This document shows, piece by piece, positions 17,883 to 26,451 of a stretch of DNA of 64,000 bases (positions are counted from its first letter, which is position 1; the number at the start of each line of letters is the position of its first letter). The translations under genes were made by a program, and so were the position numbers. The stretch spans positions 744,001-808,000 of the forward strand of contig CAVWNY010000001.1 of assembly GCA_963756545.1 (NCBI GenBank). Reading direction: 5' to 3'. The DNA is from DATFDN01 sp963756545 (GTDB taxonomy: Bacteria > Pseudomonadota > Alphaproteobacteria > Acetobacterales > Acetobacteraceae). The notes below the pieces were generated by a model. That model worked only from the letters and a program-made list of their open reading frames with translations. It did no database searches and was not told where the DNA came from.

Positions 17883-19109
17883 GTGTCCTCTGCCCTGCCG
17901 CTACTGCACCGTGCCTGGCGTGCGCTGCCCACCAATGGGCGTCGGCGCGTTCTGGCGCGCGCCGCCGCGCTTCTCGCCCCGCGTATCACTCAACCCGCGC
18001 CCGCCCCGAGCGGCGGCGTCATCGTCGCGGGTGAGCTGACCCGCGCCTCCGGCCTCGGCGAGAGCGCCCGGCTCATGCTGCGCGTGCTGCACACATTGGG
18101 CATTCCGGCCTGGCCGCTCGACATCGGCAAGCTGTTGCCGGCGCATCGCGCGGATATGCCTCTGCCGCCGATCCCGGATGGGCCGCCGCCCGGCGCGGCG
18201 CTGGTTCTGCATGTGAATGCGCCGATGCTGCCGCTGGTGCTCGCGCGCCTGCCGCGCACCGTCGTTCGCGGACGGCGCGTGGTCGGGTACTGGGCCTGGG
18301 AGCTGCCGGTGGTTTCACCCGATTGGCAGGCCGGCGCGAACTTCGTCCATGAGGCATGGGCGCCGTCGGATTTCACCGCGAGCGCGATCGCCCCGTTGGT
18401 GGGCGGCCGGGTGCGGATGGTGCCGCATCCGCTTGCCGTGGCGCCGCCCGGGCCCGCCGCGCTTGATCGCGCTGCACTCGGGTTGCCGGCGGGCGCGCTG
18501 GTGGTGCTCGTCGGGTTCAATCTGTCGTCGTCGTTCGAACGGAAGAATCCGCTCGCCGCAATCGCGGCGTTTCGCCAGGCGTTCGGCGAACGGACCGATC
18601 GCCTGCTGGTCGTGAAGGTCGGCAACCCCGCCCATGCGCCGGCGGACTTCGCGACGATCGAAGCCGCGGTCGCCGGCGCGCGGAACATCCGCCTGGAGCC
18701 TCGCACCCTCCCCGCCACGGAGGCGCATGCCCTGACGCAAGCCGCCGACATCGTGGTGTCGCTGCACCGAAGCGAGGGCTTCGGCCTGCTGCCGGCCGAG
18801 GCGATGCTGCTCGGCCGCCCGGTGATCGCCACCGGCTGGTCGGGCAACATGACGTTCATGGACGACGAATCCGCGGCCCTGGTCGGCTACCGCCTGGTGC
18901 CCGCGCGCGACCCGCGCGGGGTGTATGCAGTGGCGGGCGCGACCTGGGCCGAACCAGATGTGGCGCAGGCGGCTGACTGGCTGCGCCGGCTGGCCGACGA
19001 TCCGGGGTTGCGCGCGCGTCTGGGCGCGGCCGGGCGTGCGGCCGCCCAGGCGCGGCTAGGTTCCGCACCGTTGGCGGAGGCCGTGCGGTCGCTGGGATTA
19101 CCGACGTGA
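17883..19109 (+). CDS. Glycosyltransferase, GT4-type
   Basis: A GT-B-fold glycosyltransferase of about 408 residues. The N-terminal half has the sugar-acceptor side (GELTRASGLGESARLMLRVL), and the C-terminal half carries LVGFNLSSSFERKNP, where the donor phosphate site usually lies, and the GT4 E-x7-E motif in HRSEGFGLLPAEAMLLGRPVIAT. The start is uncertain: the frame is open to about 17781, overlapping the divergent argE start; the GTG at 17883 and a TTG near 17853 are other choices, none with a strong ribosome site. It overlaps the next glycosyltransferase (GTGA), so the two form a pair for a surface glycan. Confidence 0.82.
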   Translation: MSSALPLLHRAWRALPTNGRRRVLARAAALLAPRITQPAPAPSGGVIVAGELTRASGLGESARLMLRVLHTLGIPAWPLDIGKLLPAHRADMPLPPIPDGPPPGAALVLHVNAPMLPLVLARLPRTVVRGRRVVGYWAWELPVVSPDWQAGANFVHEAWAPSDFTASAIAPLVGGRVRMVPHPLAVAPPGPAALDRAALGLPAGALVVLVGFNLSSSFERKNPLAAIAAFRQAFGERTDRLLVVKVGNPAHAPADFATIEAAVAGARNIRLEPRTLPATEAHALTQAADIVVSLHRSEGFGLLPAEAMLLGRPVIATGWSGNMTFMDDESAALVGYRLVPARDPRGVYAVAGATWAEPDVAQAADWLRRLADDPGLRARLGAAGRAAAQARLGSAPLAEAVRSLGLPT

Positions 19110-20188
19110 AAATCCTGGTCTGGCAGTGGGGACGACGCGGCGGCGGCCCGCGCTTCGCGGCGTGTCTGGCGCAGGGGTTTGCCGCGCTGCCGGGAATCGA
19201 GGCGATGCTGGCGCTTTCGGCTGGGGCGGAGATGATGCGTGCGCCGGACGCGCCGCGTTGCGATGCTTGGTTGCCGCTTTATCGCGGAGTGCCCGGCCTC
19301 GCATGGCGGGCGCTCCAGGCGCCGTTGTTCGTGGTGCGCGCCACGCGATGGCTGCGCCGGACCGCCCCGGCGCTTGCGGTATGCGCCTTGCCCGGCCCGC
19401 TCGACCTGCTGATGGCGGCAGCCTTGCGCCGGGCGGGAATCCCGATGGCGGTGGTGGTGCATGACGCCGACCCGCATCCCGGCGACGGCTATCCGTTCCT
19501 GTTCAGCCTCAATCGCGCGCTGATACGCCGGGCGGACGGGGTCATCGCGCTATCTGATCATGTCATCGACCGATTGCGCACGCAGGGCGTCCTGCGTCCC
19601 GGCGTTCCGCTGGTGCGCGCCGTCCATCCGCCTTACGCCTTCGGCGATGCGCCGCCGCCGGGCGCCCACGGCGGCGCTCTGCGCGTGCTCAGCTTCGGGC
19701 GGCTTCTGGCCTACAAGGGCCTCGATCTGCTGGCCGAGGCGCTCGGCCGGCTCGGTCCACGTGACATGCTGGTGCGCGTCGTCGGCCAGGGGCCGGAGAG
19801 CGCCGCCCTTGCTGCGCTGCGGGCGTTGCCGGGCGTGCAGGTCGAGAACCGGTGGGTGGAGGAGGCCGAAATCGGCGCCTTGATCGCCTGGGCCGACCTG
19901 CTCGTGCTGCCGTATCGCGAGGCCAGCCAGAGCGGCGTCGCCGCCGCCGCGCTTGCCGCCGGGCGCTTCGTGCTGTCCACCCGCGTCGGCGGCCTGGAAC
20001 AGCAGCTCGGCGCCGAGCCTCTGGCTGTCCTGTGCGAGCCGGACGCGGAGAGCATCGCCGCCGCGCTGGAACGATTTCTCACCGCGCCCGCGCCCGTCGT
20101 TGCCGGCACGGACGCCGCCGCCGCATGGCGCGATTTCGGGAGGCGCGTGCTGGACGGCCTCTCGCCAGTGCTTCCCATCCGGACCTGA
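19106..20188 (+). CDS. Glycosyltransferase, GT4-type
   Basis: A 360-residue GT-B glycosyltransferase. The N-terminal domain has a glycine-rich loop WGRRGGGPRFAACLAQGF. The C-terminal domain opens with LSFGRLLAYKGLDLLAEAL and VRVVGQGPES, both typical donor-side motifs of GT4, then VLPYREASQSGVAAAALAAG. The GTG start overlaps the upstream stop by four bases. The acceptor and donor sugars are unknown. About 190 bases without a supported gene follow before the tartrate dehydratase. Confidence 0.85.
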   Translation: MKILVWQWGRRGGGPRFAACLAQGFAALPGIEAMLALSAGAEMMRAPDAPRCDAWLPLYRGVPGLAWRALQAPLFVVRATRWLRRTAPALAVCALPGPLDLLMAAALRRAGIPMAVVVHDADPHPGDGYPFLFSLNRALIRRADGVIALSDHVIDRLRTQGVLRPGVPLVRAVHPPYAFGDAPPPGAHGGALRVLSFGRLLAYKGLDLLAEALGRLGPRDMLVRVVGQGPESAALAALRALPGVQVENRWVEEAEIGALIAWADLLVLPYREASQSGVAAAALAAGRFVLSTRVGGLEQQLGAEPLAVLCEPDAESIAAALERFLTAPAPVVAGTDAAAAWRDFGRRVLDGLSPVLPIRT

Positions 20189-20380
20189 TCGGCCTCACGC
20201 AGTGTTCTCCACGTGGGCCATGATCGCGTCTGTCTCGGCGGGCGTGCGCGCGGTGTGCAGGGCGAGCCGGATTACCGAGAGCGCGGACCGGGTGAGGGTT
20301 CTGTTCACCTCGCGGTCTTGCATCGGCCGCCTCGCTGGCTTCAGCTGACGACCACCTCCCCGTTTCGGCCAGGAGCACCG

Positions 20381-21550
20381 ATGACCGTCCGCATCGCCGA
20401 CATCCGCGAGATCACGCGCCCGATCAGCTCCAACATCCGCAACGCCTACATCGACTTCAGCAAGATGACGTCGAGCCTGGTCGCGGTCGTCACCGACGCC
20501 GTGCGCGACGGCAGGCGCGTCGTCGGCTACGGCTTCAACTCGAACGGCCGCTACGGCCAGGGGGGGCTGATCCGGGAACGGTTCGCGCCGCGCATCCTGG
20601 AGGCCGATCCGGCGACGCTGCTGGACGATTCGGGCGCGAACCTCGATCCCGACCGCATCTGGACCGCAATGATGAAAAACGAGAAGCCGGGTGGTCACGG
20701 CGACCGGTCGGTCGCGGTCGGCACGCTCGACATGGCGGTGTGGGACGCGGCGGCGAAGATCGCCGGCAAGCCGCTGTTCCGCTGGCTGGCCGAGCGGCAC
20801 GGGCGCCAAGCCGATCCGCGCGTGTTCGTCTATGCCGCCGGCGGCTACTACTACCCCGGCAAGGACCTGACCGCGCTATGCGCCGAGATGCGCGGCTATG
20901 TCGATCGCGGGTACACCGTCGTGAAGATGAAGATCGGCGGCGATCCGATCGACGAGGACCGGCGGCGGATCGAGGCGGTGCTGGGCGAGATCGAGGGCGA
21001 CGCGGAACTGGCGGTCGACGCGAACGGCCGGTTCGATCTGGAGACCGCGATAGCCTACGCGAAGATGCTGCGGGATTATCCGCTGTTCTGGTACGAGGAG
21101 GCAGGCGACCCGCTAGATTACCAGCTTCAGGCGGCGCTGGCCGAGTTCTACCCGGGACCGATGGCCACGGGAGAGAATCTGTTCAGCCATCAGGACGCGC
21201 GCAACCTGATCCGCCACGGCGGAATGCGCCCGGACCGCGACTGGCTGCAATTCGACTGCGCGCTGTCATACGGTTTATGCGAGTACCAGCGCACCTTGGC
21301 GATGCTGAGCGAGGCCGGCTGGTCGTGGCGCCGCTGCATCCCGCATGGCGGGCACCAGATGTCGCTCAACATTGCCGCCGGCCTGGGATTGGGCGGCAAC
21401 GAGAGCTACCCGGAGGTCTTCCAGCCCTACGGCGGCTTTCCCGACGGCACGCGCGTCGAGGGCGGGCACGTGATCCTGCCCGATCTGCCGGGGATCGGGT
21501 TCGAGGCGAAGGCGGATTTGTACTCGGAGATGCGCAGGTTGGCGGAGTAG
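20381..21550 (+). CDS. tarD: D-tartrate dehydratase (enolase superfamily)
   Basis: At 389 residues it matches the length of Bradyrhizobium TarD and, from memory, its sequence closely along the whole protein, for example SSNIRNAYIDF, NEKPGGHG and GDPLDYQLQAALAEFYPG. It dehydrates D-tartrate to oxaloacetate. The acid/base lysine lies in VVKMKIGG, metal ligands include AVDANGRFD and WYEEAGDP, and the second catalytic base is the histidine in CIPHGGHQ. The ATG is preceded by AGGAG at 20371-20375; the frame is open upstream without similarity. It stands as a single gene, with no tartrate transporter or regulator next to it. Confidence 0.93.
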   Translation: MTVRIADIREITRPISSNIRNAYIDFSKMTSSLVAVVTDAVRDGRRVVGYGFNSNGRYGQGGLIRERFAPRILEADPATLLDDSGANLDPDRIWTAMMKNEKPGGHGDRSVAVGTLDMAVWDAAAKIAGKPLFRWLAERHGRQADPRVFVYAAGGYYYPGKDLTALCAEMRGYVDRGYTVVKMKIGGDPIDEDRRRIEAVLGEIEGDAELAVDANGRFDLETAIAYAKMLRDYPLFWYEEAGDPLDYQLQAALAEFYPGPMATGENLFSHQDARNLIRHGGMRPDRDWLQFDCALSYGLCEYQRTLAMLSEAGWSWRRCIPHGGHQMSLNIAAGLGLGGNESYPEVFQPYGGFPDGTRVEGGHVILPDLPGIGFEAKADLYSEMRRLAE

Positions 21551-21567
21551 CTCACCGCTTTTCACGC

Positions 21568-21611
21568 TTGCACATAACGATGCTCGCTCAATATGTAGTG
21601 ACATTCACTAC
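21568..21611 (+). promoter_or_regulatory. Promoter and dyad operator of the Phd/PIN toxin-antitoxin operon
   Basis: A possible -35 TTGCAC (21568-21573) and -10 AATATG (21590-21595) are separated by 16 bases. A perfect 6-base inverted repeat GTAGTG / CACTAC (21595-21600 and 21606-21611, 5-base spacer) overlaps the -10 end and lies 13 bases before the antitoxin ATG. Phd/YefM antitoxins repress their own promoters by binding short dyads of this type, so it is a good operator candidate. Confidence 0.55.
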
Positions 21612-21624
21612 GCGGAGCGACCCC

Positions 21625-21864
21625 ATGGACCAAGCAATCTCGGCGGCTGAGGCGAACCGCAGCTTTTCGCGCATTCTCCGTGAGGTCCGCGACGGCGGCT
21701 CCTACGTCGTCACCGCGCACGGAAAGCTGGTTGCCCGGATCATTCCCTGCAACGCGGCGGATGCCTCGCGCGCCGCCGCGCAAGCCGCCCTTCTACAGCG
21801 ACTGCGGGCGCAGTCGGGTCACGATGTCGGACGCTGGAGCCGCGACGAACTGTATGAGCGCTGA
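21625..21864 (+). CDS. Phd/YefM-family antitoxin
   Basis: A 79-residue antitoxin. The N-terminal DNA-binding fold reads ISAAEANRSFSRILREVRDGG followed by SYVVTAHGKLVARIIP, the standard Phd/YefM pattern. The C-terminal helices (residues 50-79, ending in GRWSRDELYER) should wrap around the toxin. Unlike vapB at 9450-9699 this gene is intact. It is followed after two bases by the PIN toxin. A dyad upstream is its likely autoregulatory site. Confidence 0.85.
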   Translation: MDQAISAAEANRSFSRILREVRDGGSYVVTAHGKLVARIIPCNAADASRAAAQAALLQRLRAQSGHDVGRWSRDELYER

Positions 21865-21866
21865 CC

Positions 21867-22298
21867 TTGGCGGTCGCGCTCGACACGAACGTCCTGGCGT
21901 ATGCTGAAGGAGTGAACGGCGGCGAGCGTCGAGTTTCGGCGATCGCCGTGCTGGAGGAGTTCGGGCCAGGCGGCATCGTCATCGCGGCGCAGGCGCTGGG
22001 CGAATTGTTCGCGGTGCTCACCCGCAAGGCCCGGTGGCCTGCCGAGGAGGCCCGGAACGCGGTGCTCGGCTGGCACGCGTCCTTCCCTCTCGTGGCGACG
22101 TCGGAGAGCGTTCTGCTGGATGCCATGGAACTCGCCGCCAGCCACCAATTCGCTCTCTGGGACGCGATCATGGTAGCCGCCGCGAGCCAGGCGGGGTGCC
22201 GCTTGCTACTGTCCGAAGACATGCAGGACGGCTTCATCTGGCGGGGCGTGACGATCCGCAACCCGTTTGCCTCGAGGGCTGACGAAAACGCACGGTAG
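21867..22298 (+). CDS. PIN-domain toxin, VapC type
   Basis: A 143-residue PIN ribonuclease. Acidic active-site residues are visible in VALDTNVLAYAEG (Asp), AQALGELFAVL (Glu), FALWDAIMVAAAS (Asp) and LLSEDMQDG (Glu/Asp pair at the C-terminal site). The only reasonable start is the TTG at 21867, two bases after the antitoxin stop; the weak codon may keep toxin levels below antitoxin. It forms a second type II toxin-antitoxin pair in the window. Confidence 0.87.
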   Translation: MAVALDTNVLAYAEGVNGGERRVSAIAVLEEFGPGGIVIAAQALGELFAVLTRKARWPAEEARNAVLGWHASFPLVATSESVLLDAMELAASHQFALWDAIMVAAASQAGCRLLLSEDMQDGFIWRGVTIRNPFASRADENAR

Positions 22299-22341
22299 GC
22301 TCGCACCGCGACCCGGATTTCCATGCTCCCGCATCGTTCGA

Positions 22342-22548
22342 TTACGTTCGCCCCATGAAGCGCGGCGGCTCCAATGGCAAGGATTTCAGCTCCGGATGGG
22401 CCTTGATGTGCGCGCTCAGCCGCGAGTGGTACGTCGAAACCTCTTCGTTCGGTCGTTGCGCGGCCTCCGCCGCCGAGATCTCCACGCGGCTGTAACGTTT
22501 TCCTGGCGGCGGAGCGAAGCCTCCAAAGACGGTATTTCCCAGCTTCAC
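22342..22548 (-). CDS. Possible small hypothetical protein; otherwise gene-less stretch 22299-22662
   Basis: The 364 bases between the PIN toxin and secF hold no recognisable gene. One minus-strand frame of 68 codons has plausible composition in its second half (AAQRPNEEVSTYHSRLSAHI) but no family is recognised and no good ribosome site precedes it. It may be a fragment of a longer lost gene or chance. No terminator hairpin with a T-tract was seen after secF in this stretch. Confidence 0.25.
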   Translation of the reverse strand: MKLGNTVFGGFAPPPGKRYSRVEISAAEAAQRPNEEVSTYHSRLSAHIKAHPELKSLPLEPPRFMGRT

Positions 22549-22662
22549 AGGAGGATGGGTGGCGGCAACCCCAAAATGGCGCGTCGGAAACCGAAACGCC
22601 GCGTCAGCAACGCCGGGGTGAAAAAGTCATTACCATGGCGAACGCCGTCGCGGCGGCGAGCC

Positions 22663-23637
22663 TCAGCTCCGCACCGCCGGCTTTTCGCGCGCCGTGCGCG
22701 GCACCCCCGCCGGGGTGGCGTCGCGGCGCAGGCGATGCTCGCCCAGGAACAGCAGGATGGGCGCCGCGATGAAGATCGACGACGACGTGCCGACCACGAT
22801 GCCGAACAGCATCACCCACGCGAAGCCCGAGATCGACTGGCCGCCAAACAGCGCGAGCGGCAGCGCGGCGAGGAACACCGTCATCGACGTGCCCAGCGTG
22901 CGGTTCAGCGTCTCGTTGATCGAGAGATCGATCAGGTCGCGCAGCGGCATGGTCTTGTATTTGCGCAGGTTCTCCCGCACCCGGTCGTACACCACGACCT
23001 TGTCGTTGGTGGAGTAGCCGAGCACCGTCAGGATCGCCGCCACCATCACGAGATCGAAGTCGAACCTTGTGACCGCCAGGAACCCGATCGCCTTGGTGAC
23101 GTCGAGAATCAGCGTGACCACGGCCCCGACGGCGAACTCCCACTCGAAGCGGAACCAGATATAGACGAGGATCATCAGCAAACTGAGCGCCAGCGCGAGC
23201 AGCCCGTTGCGGAACAGCTCGGCCGACACCGACGCGCCGATCGCTTCGGTGCTGAGGATCTTCGTGCCGGGCGCGACCGCCTCCAACGCCTCGCGCACAT
23301 GGGTCACCGCGAGCTGCGTTGAATCCGCGCTCGGCTGGCTGCGGATGCGGATGAGGACCTGATCGGGGCTGCCGAAACGCTGCACGCCCTCCTCGGGCAC
23401 CTGGCGCGCCGCCAGTGCCGCCCGGATGGCGGGGATGTCGGCCGTCGGCGTCGGCGTGCGCGCCTGCATGACCACGCCCCCCGCGAAATCGATGCCGAGA
23501 TGCAGGCCGGGGTGAACGAACAGGATGATCGAGGCGGTCGAGAGGATCGCCGAGACGATCAGGCCCATGAAACGGCCGCGCATGAAGTGGATGCGCGTGC
23601 CGTCGGGGACCAGGCGAAACATGGGACGGAGCAGCAT
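22663..23637 (-). CDS. secF: Protein translocase subunit SecF
   Basis: Inner-membrane component of the SecDF complex that uses proton flow to pull proteins through SecYEG. The 324 residues have the first membrane helix at about 25-45, the periplasmic domain opening with GIDFAGGVVMQ, then five membrane helices. YSTNDKVVVYDRVREN holds the family signature around helix 4/5, and MTVFLAALPLALFGG follows. It lies 71 bases after secD on the same strand, the standard order secD-secF. yajC is not in this window upstream of secD. Confidence 0.96.
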   Translation of the reverse strand: MLLRPMFRLVPDGTRIHFMRGRFMGLIVSAILSTASIILFVHPGLHLGIDFAGGVVMQARTPTPTADIPAIRAALAARQVPEEGVQRFGSPDQVLIRIRSQPSADSTQLAVTHVREALEAVAPGTKILSTEAIGASVSAELFRNGLLALALSLLMILVYIWFRFEWEFAVGAVVTLILDVTKAIGFLAVTRFDFDLVMVAAILTVLGYSTNDKVVVYDRVRENLRKYKTMPLRDLIDLSINETLNRTLGTSMTVFLAALPLALFGGQSISGFAWVMLFGIVVGTSSSIFIAAPILLFLGEHRLRRDATPAGVPRTAREKPAVRS

Positions 23638-23708
23638 GGATCAGACCCCCTCGCCGTCATGGCCGGTCAAAAGGCGAAATGGGGAAGGCAGTGTCATGGA
23701 GCGCAATA

Positions 23709-25283
23709 TCAGACCGGAAGCAGCCGAGGCCGATGCCCCACGTACCAGCGCGAGACCAGCAGGCGTGTGAGCAGCCAGGCGGTGAAGAGAGAGGTCGCGA
23801 TGCCGACGGTGATCGTAACCGCGAAGCCGCGCACCGGGCCGGAGCCGAAGATGAACAGCATGACATGGGCAAGGAACGCCGTGGCGTTGGAATCGAAGAT
23901 GGTCCGGTAGGCGCGGGAGAACCCGTGCTCCAGCGCCGCCAGCGGCGGGCGCCCGAGCTTCTGTTCCTCGCGGATGCGCTCATTGATCAGGATGTTGGCG
24001 TCCACCGCCATGCCCAGCGTGAGCAGGATGCCCGCCATGCCGGGAAGCGTCAGCGTCGCCTGCAGCAGCGACAGCACGGCCAGCATCATGATCAGGTTCA
24101 CGATCAGCGTCAGGTTCGCGAACCAGCCGAACAGGCCGTAGAAGAAACCCATGAAGGCGATCACCAGCACGAAGCCGACGCCGAGCGAGATGGCGCCCGC
24201 CCGGATCGCGTCGGCGCCCAGCTCGGGGCCGATCGTGTTCTCCTCCACCACGGTCAGGGGCGCCGGCAGGGCGCCCGCGCGCAGCAGCAGCGCGAGGTCG
24301 GAAGCGCTTTGCGCGTTGAAGCTGCCGCTGATCTGCCCGCGCCCGCCGGTGATCGGCTCGCGGATCACCGGCGAGCTGATGACCTTGCCGTCCAGCACGA
24401 TCGCGAAGGGGCGACCGACATTGGCACGCGTGATGTCGGCGAAGCGCCGCGCGCCGACGGCATTAAAGGTGAAGTCCACCACCCATTGCCCGGTCTGCTG
24501 ATCGGTCCCCGCCCGCGCGTCCGTCAGGTCGCCGCCGTCCACATCGACGCGGGTTCGCACGGCGATCTTCTGGCGCGGGTCGCTCTGCATCGGCAGGAAT
24601 TCGACGCCAGGCGGCGGGGTGCCGGCGGTCGAGGTGACGGCCGGGTCGACGAGCTGGAACGTCATGTGCGCGGTCTTGCCGAGCAGCGTCTTGATGCGCT
24701 CGGGATCGCCCACGCCCGGAAGCTGGACCACGATCCGGTCCTGGCCCTCGCGCGAGACCTGCGGATCTACCACGCCGGTCTCGTCGATGCGCCGGCGCAC
24801 GATCTCGATCGACTGCTGCACCGCCGCCACCGCCCGTTCGTTCAACGCCACCGGCGAGAGTTGCAGCAGGATCGTCCCGCCCGCCTGGGTGGTGATGTCG
24901 AGGTCGGGAATGTTCATCGATCCCTGGGTCTCCACCAGGGGTTTCAGGGCCGCCGCCGCCGCCTCGGTGCGCGCGGGATCGCGCACCTGCACGACAATGC
25001 GGTGCGCGTCGGGCTGCGCCGCCACGGATTTGTAGAAGATCTCGGACTTGCGGAGCTGCTCGCGCGCCGCATCGGTCAGCCCGGCCAGCCGCTCCTTGAT
25101 GACCGAGTTCATATCGACCTGCATCAGCAGGTAGCTGCCGCCCTGGAGGTCGAGGCCCAGCCGGACGGTGCGCCACGGCAGCCACGCGTTCGGAGCGCGC
25201 CCCGCGTTCGGGATGCAGAGAAGCGCCGCCAGCAGACAGGCGCCGAGGATCGCGAGCGTCTTGGCGCGGCTGAAATAGAGCAT
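23709..25283 (-). CDS. secD: Protein translocase subunit SecD
   Basis: Partner of SecF in the export motor. The 524 residues show an N-terminal membrane helix (residues 8-26), the start of the P1 periplasmic domain GLDLQGGSYLLMQVD, a long periplasmic region, and six C-terminal membrane helices. The helix-4 motif LGMAVDANILINERIREE carries the functionally important aspartate of the proton path. GRGQISGSFN and LLLRAGALPAPL in the P1 head are also typical. The length is somewhat short relative to enterobacterial SecD but normal for this class. Confidence 0.96.
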   Translation of the reverse strand: MLYFSRAKTLAILGACLLAALLCIPNAGRAPNAWLPWRTVRLGLDLQGGSYLLMQVDMNSVIKERLAGLTDAAREQLRKSEIFYKSVAAQPDAHRIVVQVRDPARTEAAAAALKPLVETQGSMNIPDLDITTQAGGTILLQLSPVALNERAVAAVQQSIEIVRRRIDETGVVDPQVSREGQDRIVVQLPGVGDPERIKTLLGKTAHMTFQLVDPAVTSTAGTPPPGVEFLPMQSDPRQKIAVRTRVDVDGGDLTDARAGTDQQTGQWVVDFTFNAVGARRFADITRANVGRPFAIVLDGKVISSPVIREPITGGRGQISGSFNAQSASDLALLLRAGALPAPLTVVEENTIGPELGADAIRAGAISLGVGFVLVIAFMGFFYGLFGWFANLTLIVNLIMMLAVLSLLQATLTLPGMAGILLTLGMAVDANILINERIREEQKLGRPPLAALEHGFSRAYRTIFDSNATAFLAHVMLFIFGSGPVRGFAVTITVGIATSLFTAWLLTRLLVSRWYVGHRPRLLPV

Positions 25284-25446
25284 CTAGGCAGGCGGCTCCG
25301 GGTCAAATGGGCGCGCGGCAGAATGGCGAGGCGGCCTGACGCACGCAACCCCGCCCCCGGCGGCCTGCGCCCCACAGGCGGGGCTGGCGGCGCGCCCGGG
25401 GTTCGGATACCCCGGTGCGCAGCGAAATGCGACTGGAACTTTGCTC

Positions 25447-26451
25447 ATGACCACCCGCGCCTTGCGCGTCGGCGTCGCCGGCACCGGGCATTTCGGCCGG
25501 TATCACGCGCTGAAGCTCGCGGCCTCCGCACGGGCCGAGCTGGCCGGGGTGCATGACCGCAACCCCGCGCGCGCGGCCCTGGTAGCCGCCGAGGCCGGAG
25601 TGCGCGCGCTTGATCTGCCGGGCCTGCTCGACGCCTGCGACGCCGTGGTGATCGCGGTGCCGGCGGCGGCGCACCATTCAATCGGCATCGCCGCGCTCCG
25701 CGCCGGGCGGCACGTTCTGATGGAAAAGCCGATCGCGGCGAGCCTGGATCAGGCCGACGAGCTCGCCGTCATGGCGGCCGCCGGCGGGCTGGTGCTTCAG
25801 GTCGGGCACCTCGAACGGTTCTCAGCCGCGCACGGCGCCATCCTGGCCCGCGCCGGGGCGCCCCTCTACATCGAGGCCAGCCGGATCGGCCCGTTCAAGC
25901 CGCGCGGCACCGACGTCTCCGTGGTGCTCGACCTGATGATCCACGACCTCGACCTGGTGCTGGAGCTGGTGGGCTGCCCGATCGTGGCGGTGGACGCCGT
26001 CGGCGCCCCGGTCGCCAGTGCGCGCGAGGACATGGCCAGCGCGCGCCTGCGCTTCGCCTCGGGCGCAGTGGCGAGCATCACCGCCAGCCGCGTCGCGCCG
26101 CGCGTCGAGCGGCGGATGCGGATCTTTGGCGCTGAGGGGTGCGTCAGCATCGATTTCGCCGCCCGCCGGCTGAGCGTGATCGCGCGTGGCAGGGGCGAGT
26201 CCATTTCCGGGCTGCCGGGCTTCGGGTCCGAGACGGCATCCTGGGAGGAGCACGACGTACTGGAGGCCGAGCAGGCGGCGTTCATCGCCGCCGTGCTGGA
26301 CGGTGCGCCGGTCCCGGTGGATGCCGCCGCCGGGCGTCGCGCGCTGGAAGCGGCGTTGCGCGTCGAGGCGGCGATCGTCGAGGCGCGTGGCCGGATGCAC
26401 GGCTCAGGTTTGCTCAAGAACCTCGAGGACGGCTTCGGCGGCGGCTTCTGA
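25447..26451 (+). CDS. Gfo/Idh/MocA-family oxidoreductase, possible GnnA
   Basis: NAD(P)-dependent sugar oxidoreductase of 334 residues. The N-terminal Rossmann fold has GVAGTGHFGRYH, followed by the family motif MEKPIAAS, and the C-terminal domain contains LDLMIHDLDLVLEL with the catalytic-site histidine/aspartates. It converges on and overlaps lpxB by 48 bases. In Acidithiobacillus and some alphaproteobacteria a related enzyme (GnnA) next to lipid A genes oxidises UDP-GlcNAc for synthesis of 2,3-diamino sugar lipid A. Without a GnnB aminotransferase in the window this role is only a suggestion. Confidence 0.85.
   Translation: MTTRALRVGVAGTGHFGRYHALKLAASARAELAGVHDRNPARAALVAAEAGVRALDLPGLLDACDAVVIAVPAAAHHSIGIAALRAGRHVLMEKPIAASLDQADELAVMAAAGGLVLQVGHLERFSAAHGAILARAGAPLYIEASRIGPFKPRGTDVSVVLDLMIHDLDLVLELVGCPIVAVDAVGAPVASAREDMASARLRFASGAVASITASRVAPRVERRMRIFGAEGCVSIDFAARRLSVIARGRGESISGLPGFGSETASWEEHDVLEAEQAAFIAAVLDGAPVPVDAAAGRRALEAALRVEAAIVEARGRMHGSGLLKNLEDGFGGGF

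Noticed and set aside
20195..20380. Minus-strand frame ending SVIRLALHTARTPAETDAIM could be the C-terminal relic of a PLP-dependent aminotransferase.
   Set aside because: Too short and without a diagnostic motif; it cannot be told from chance coding in GC-rich DNA.
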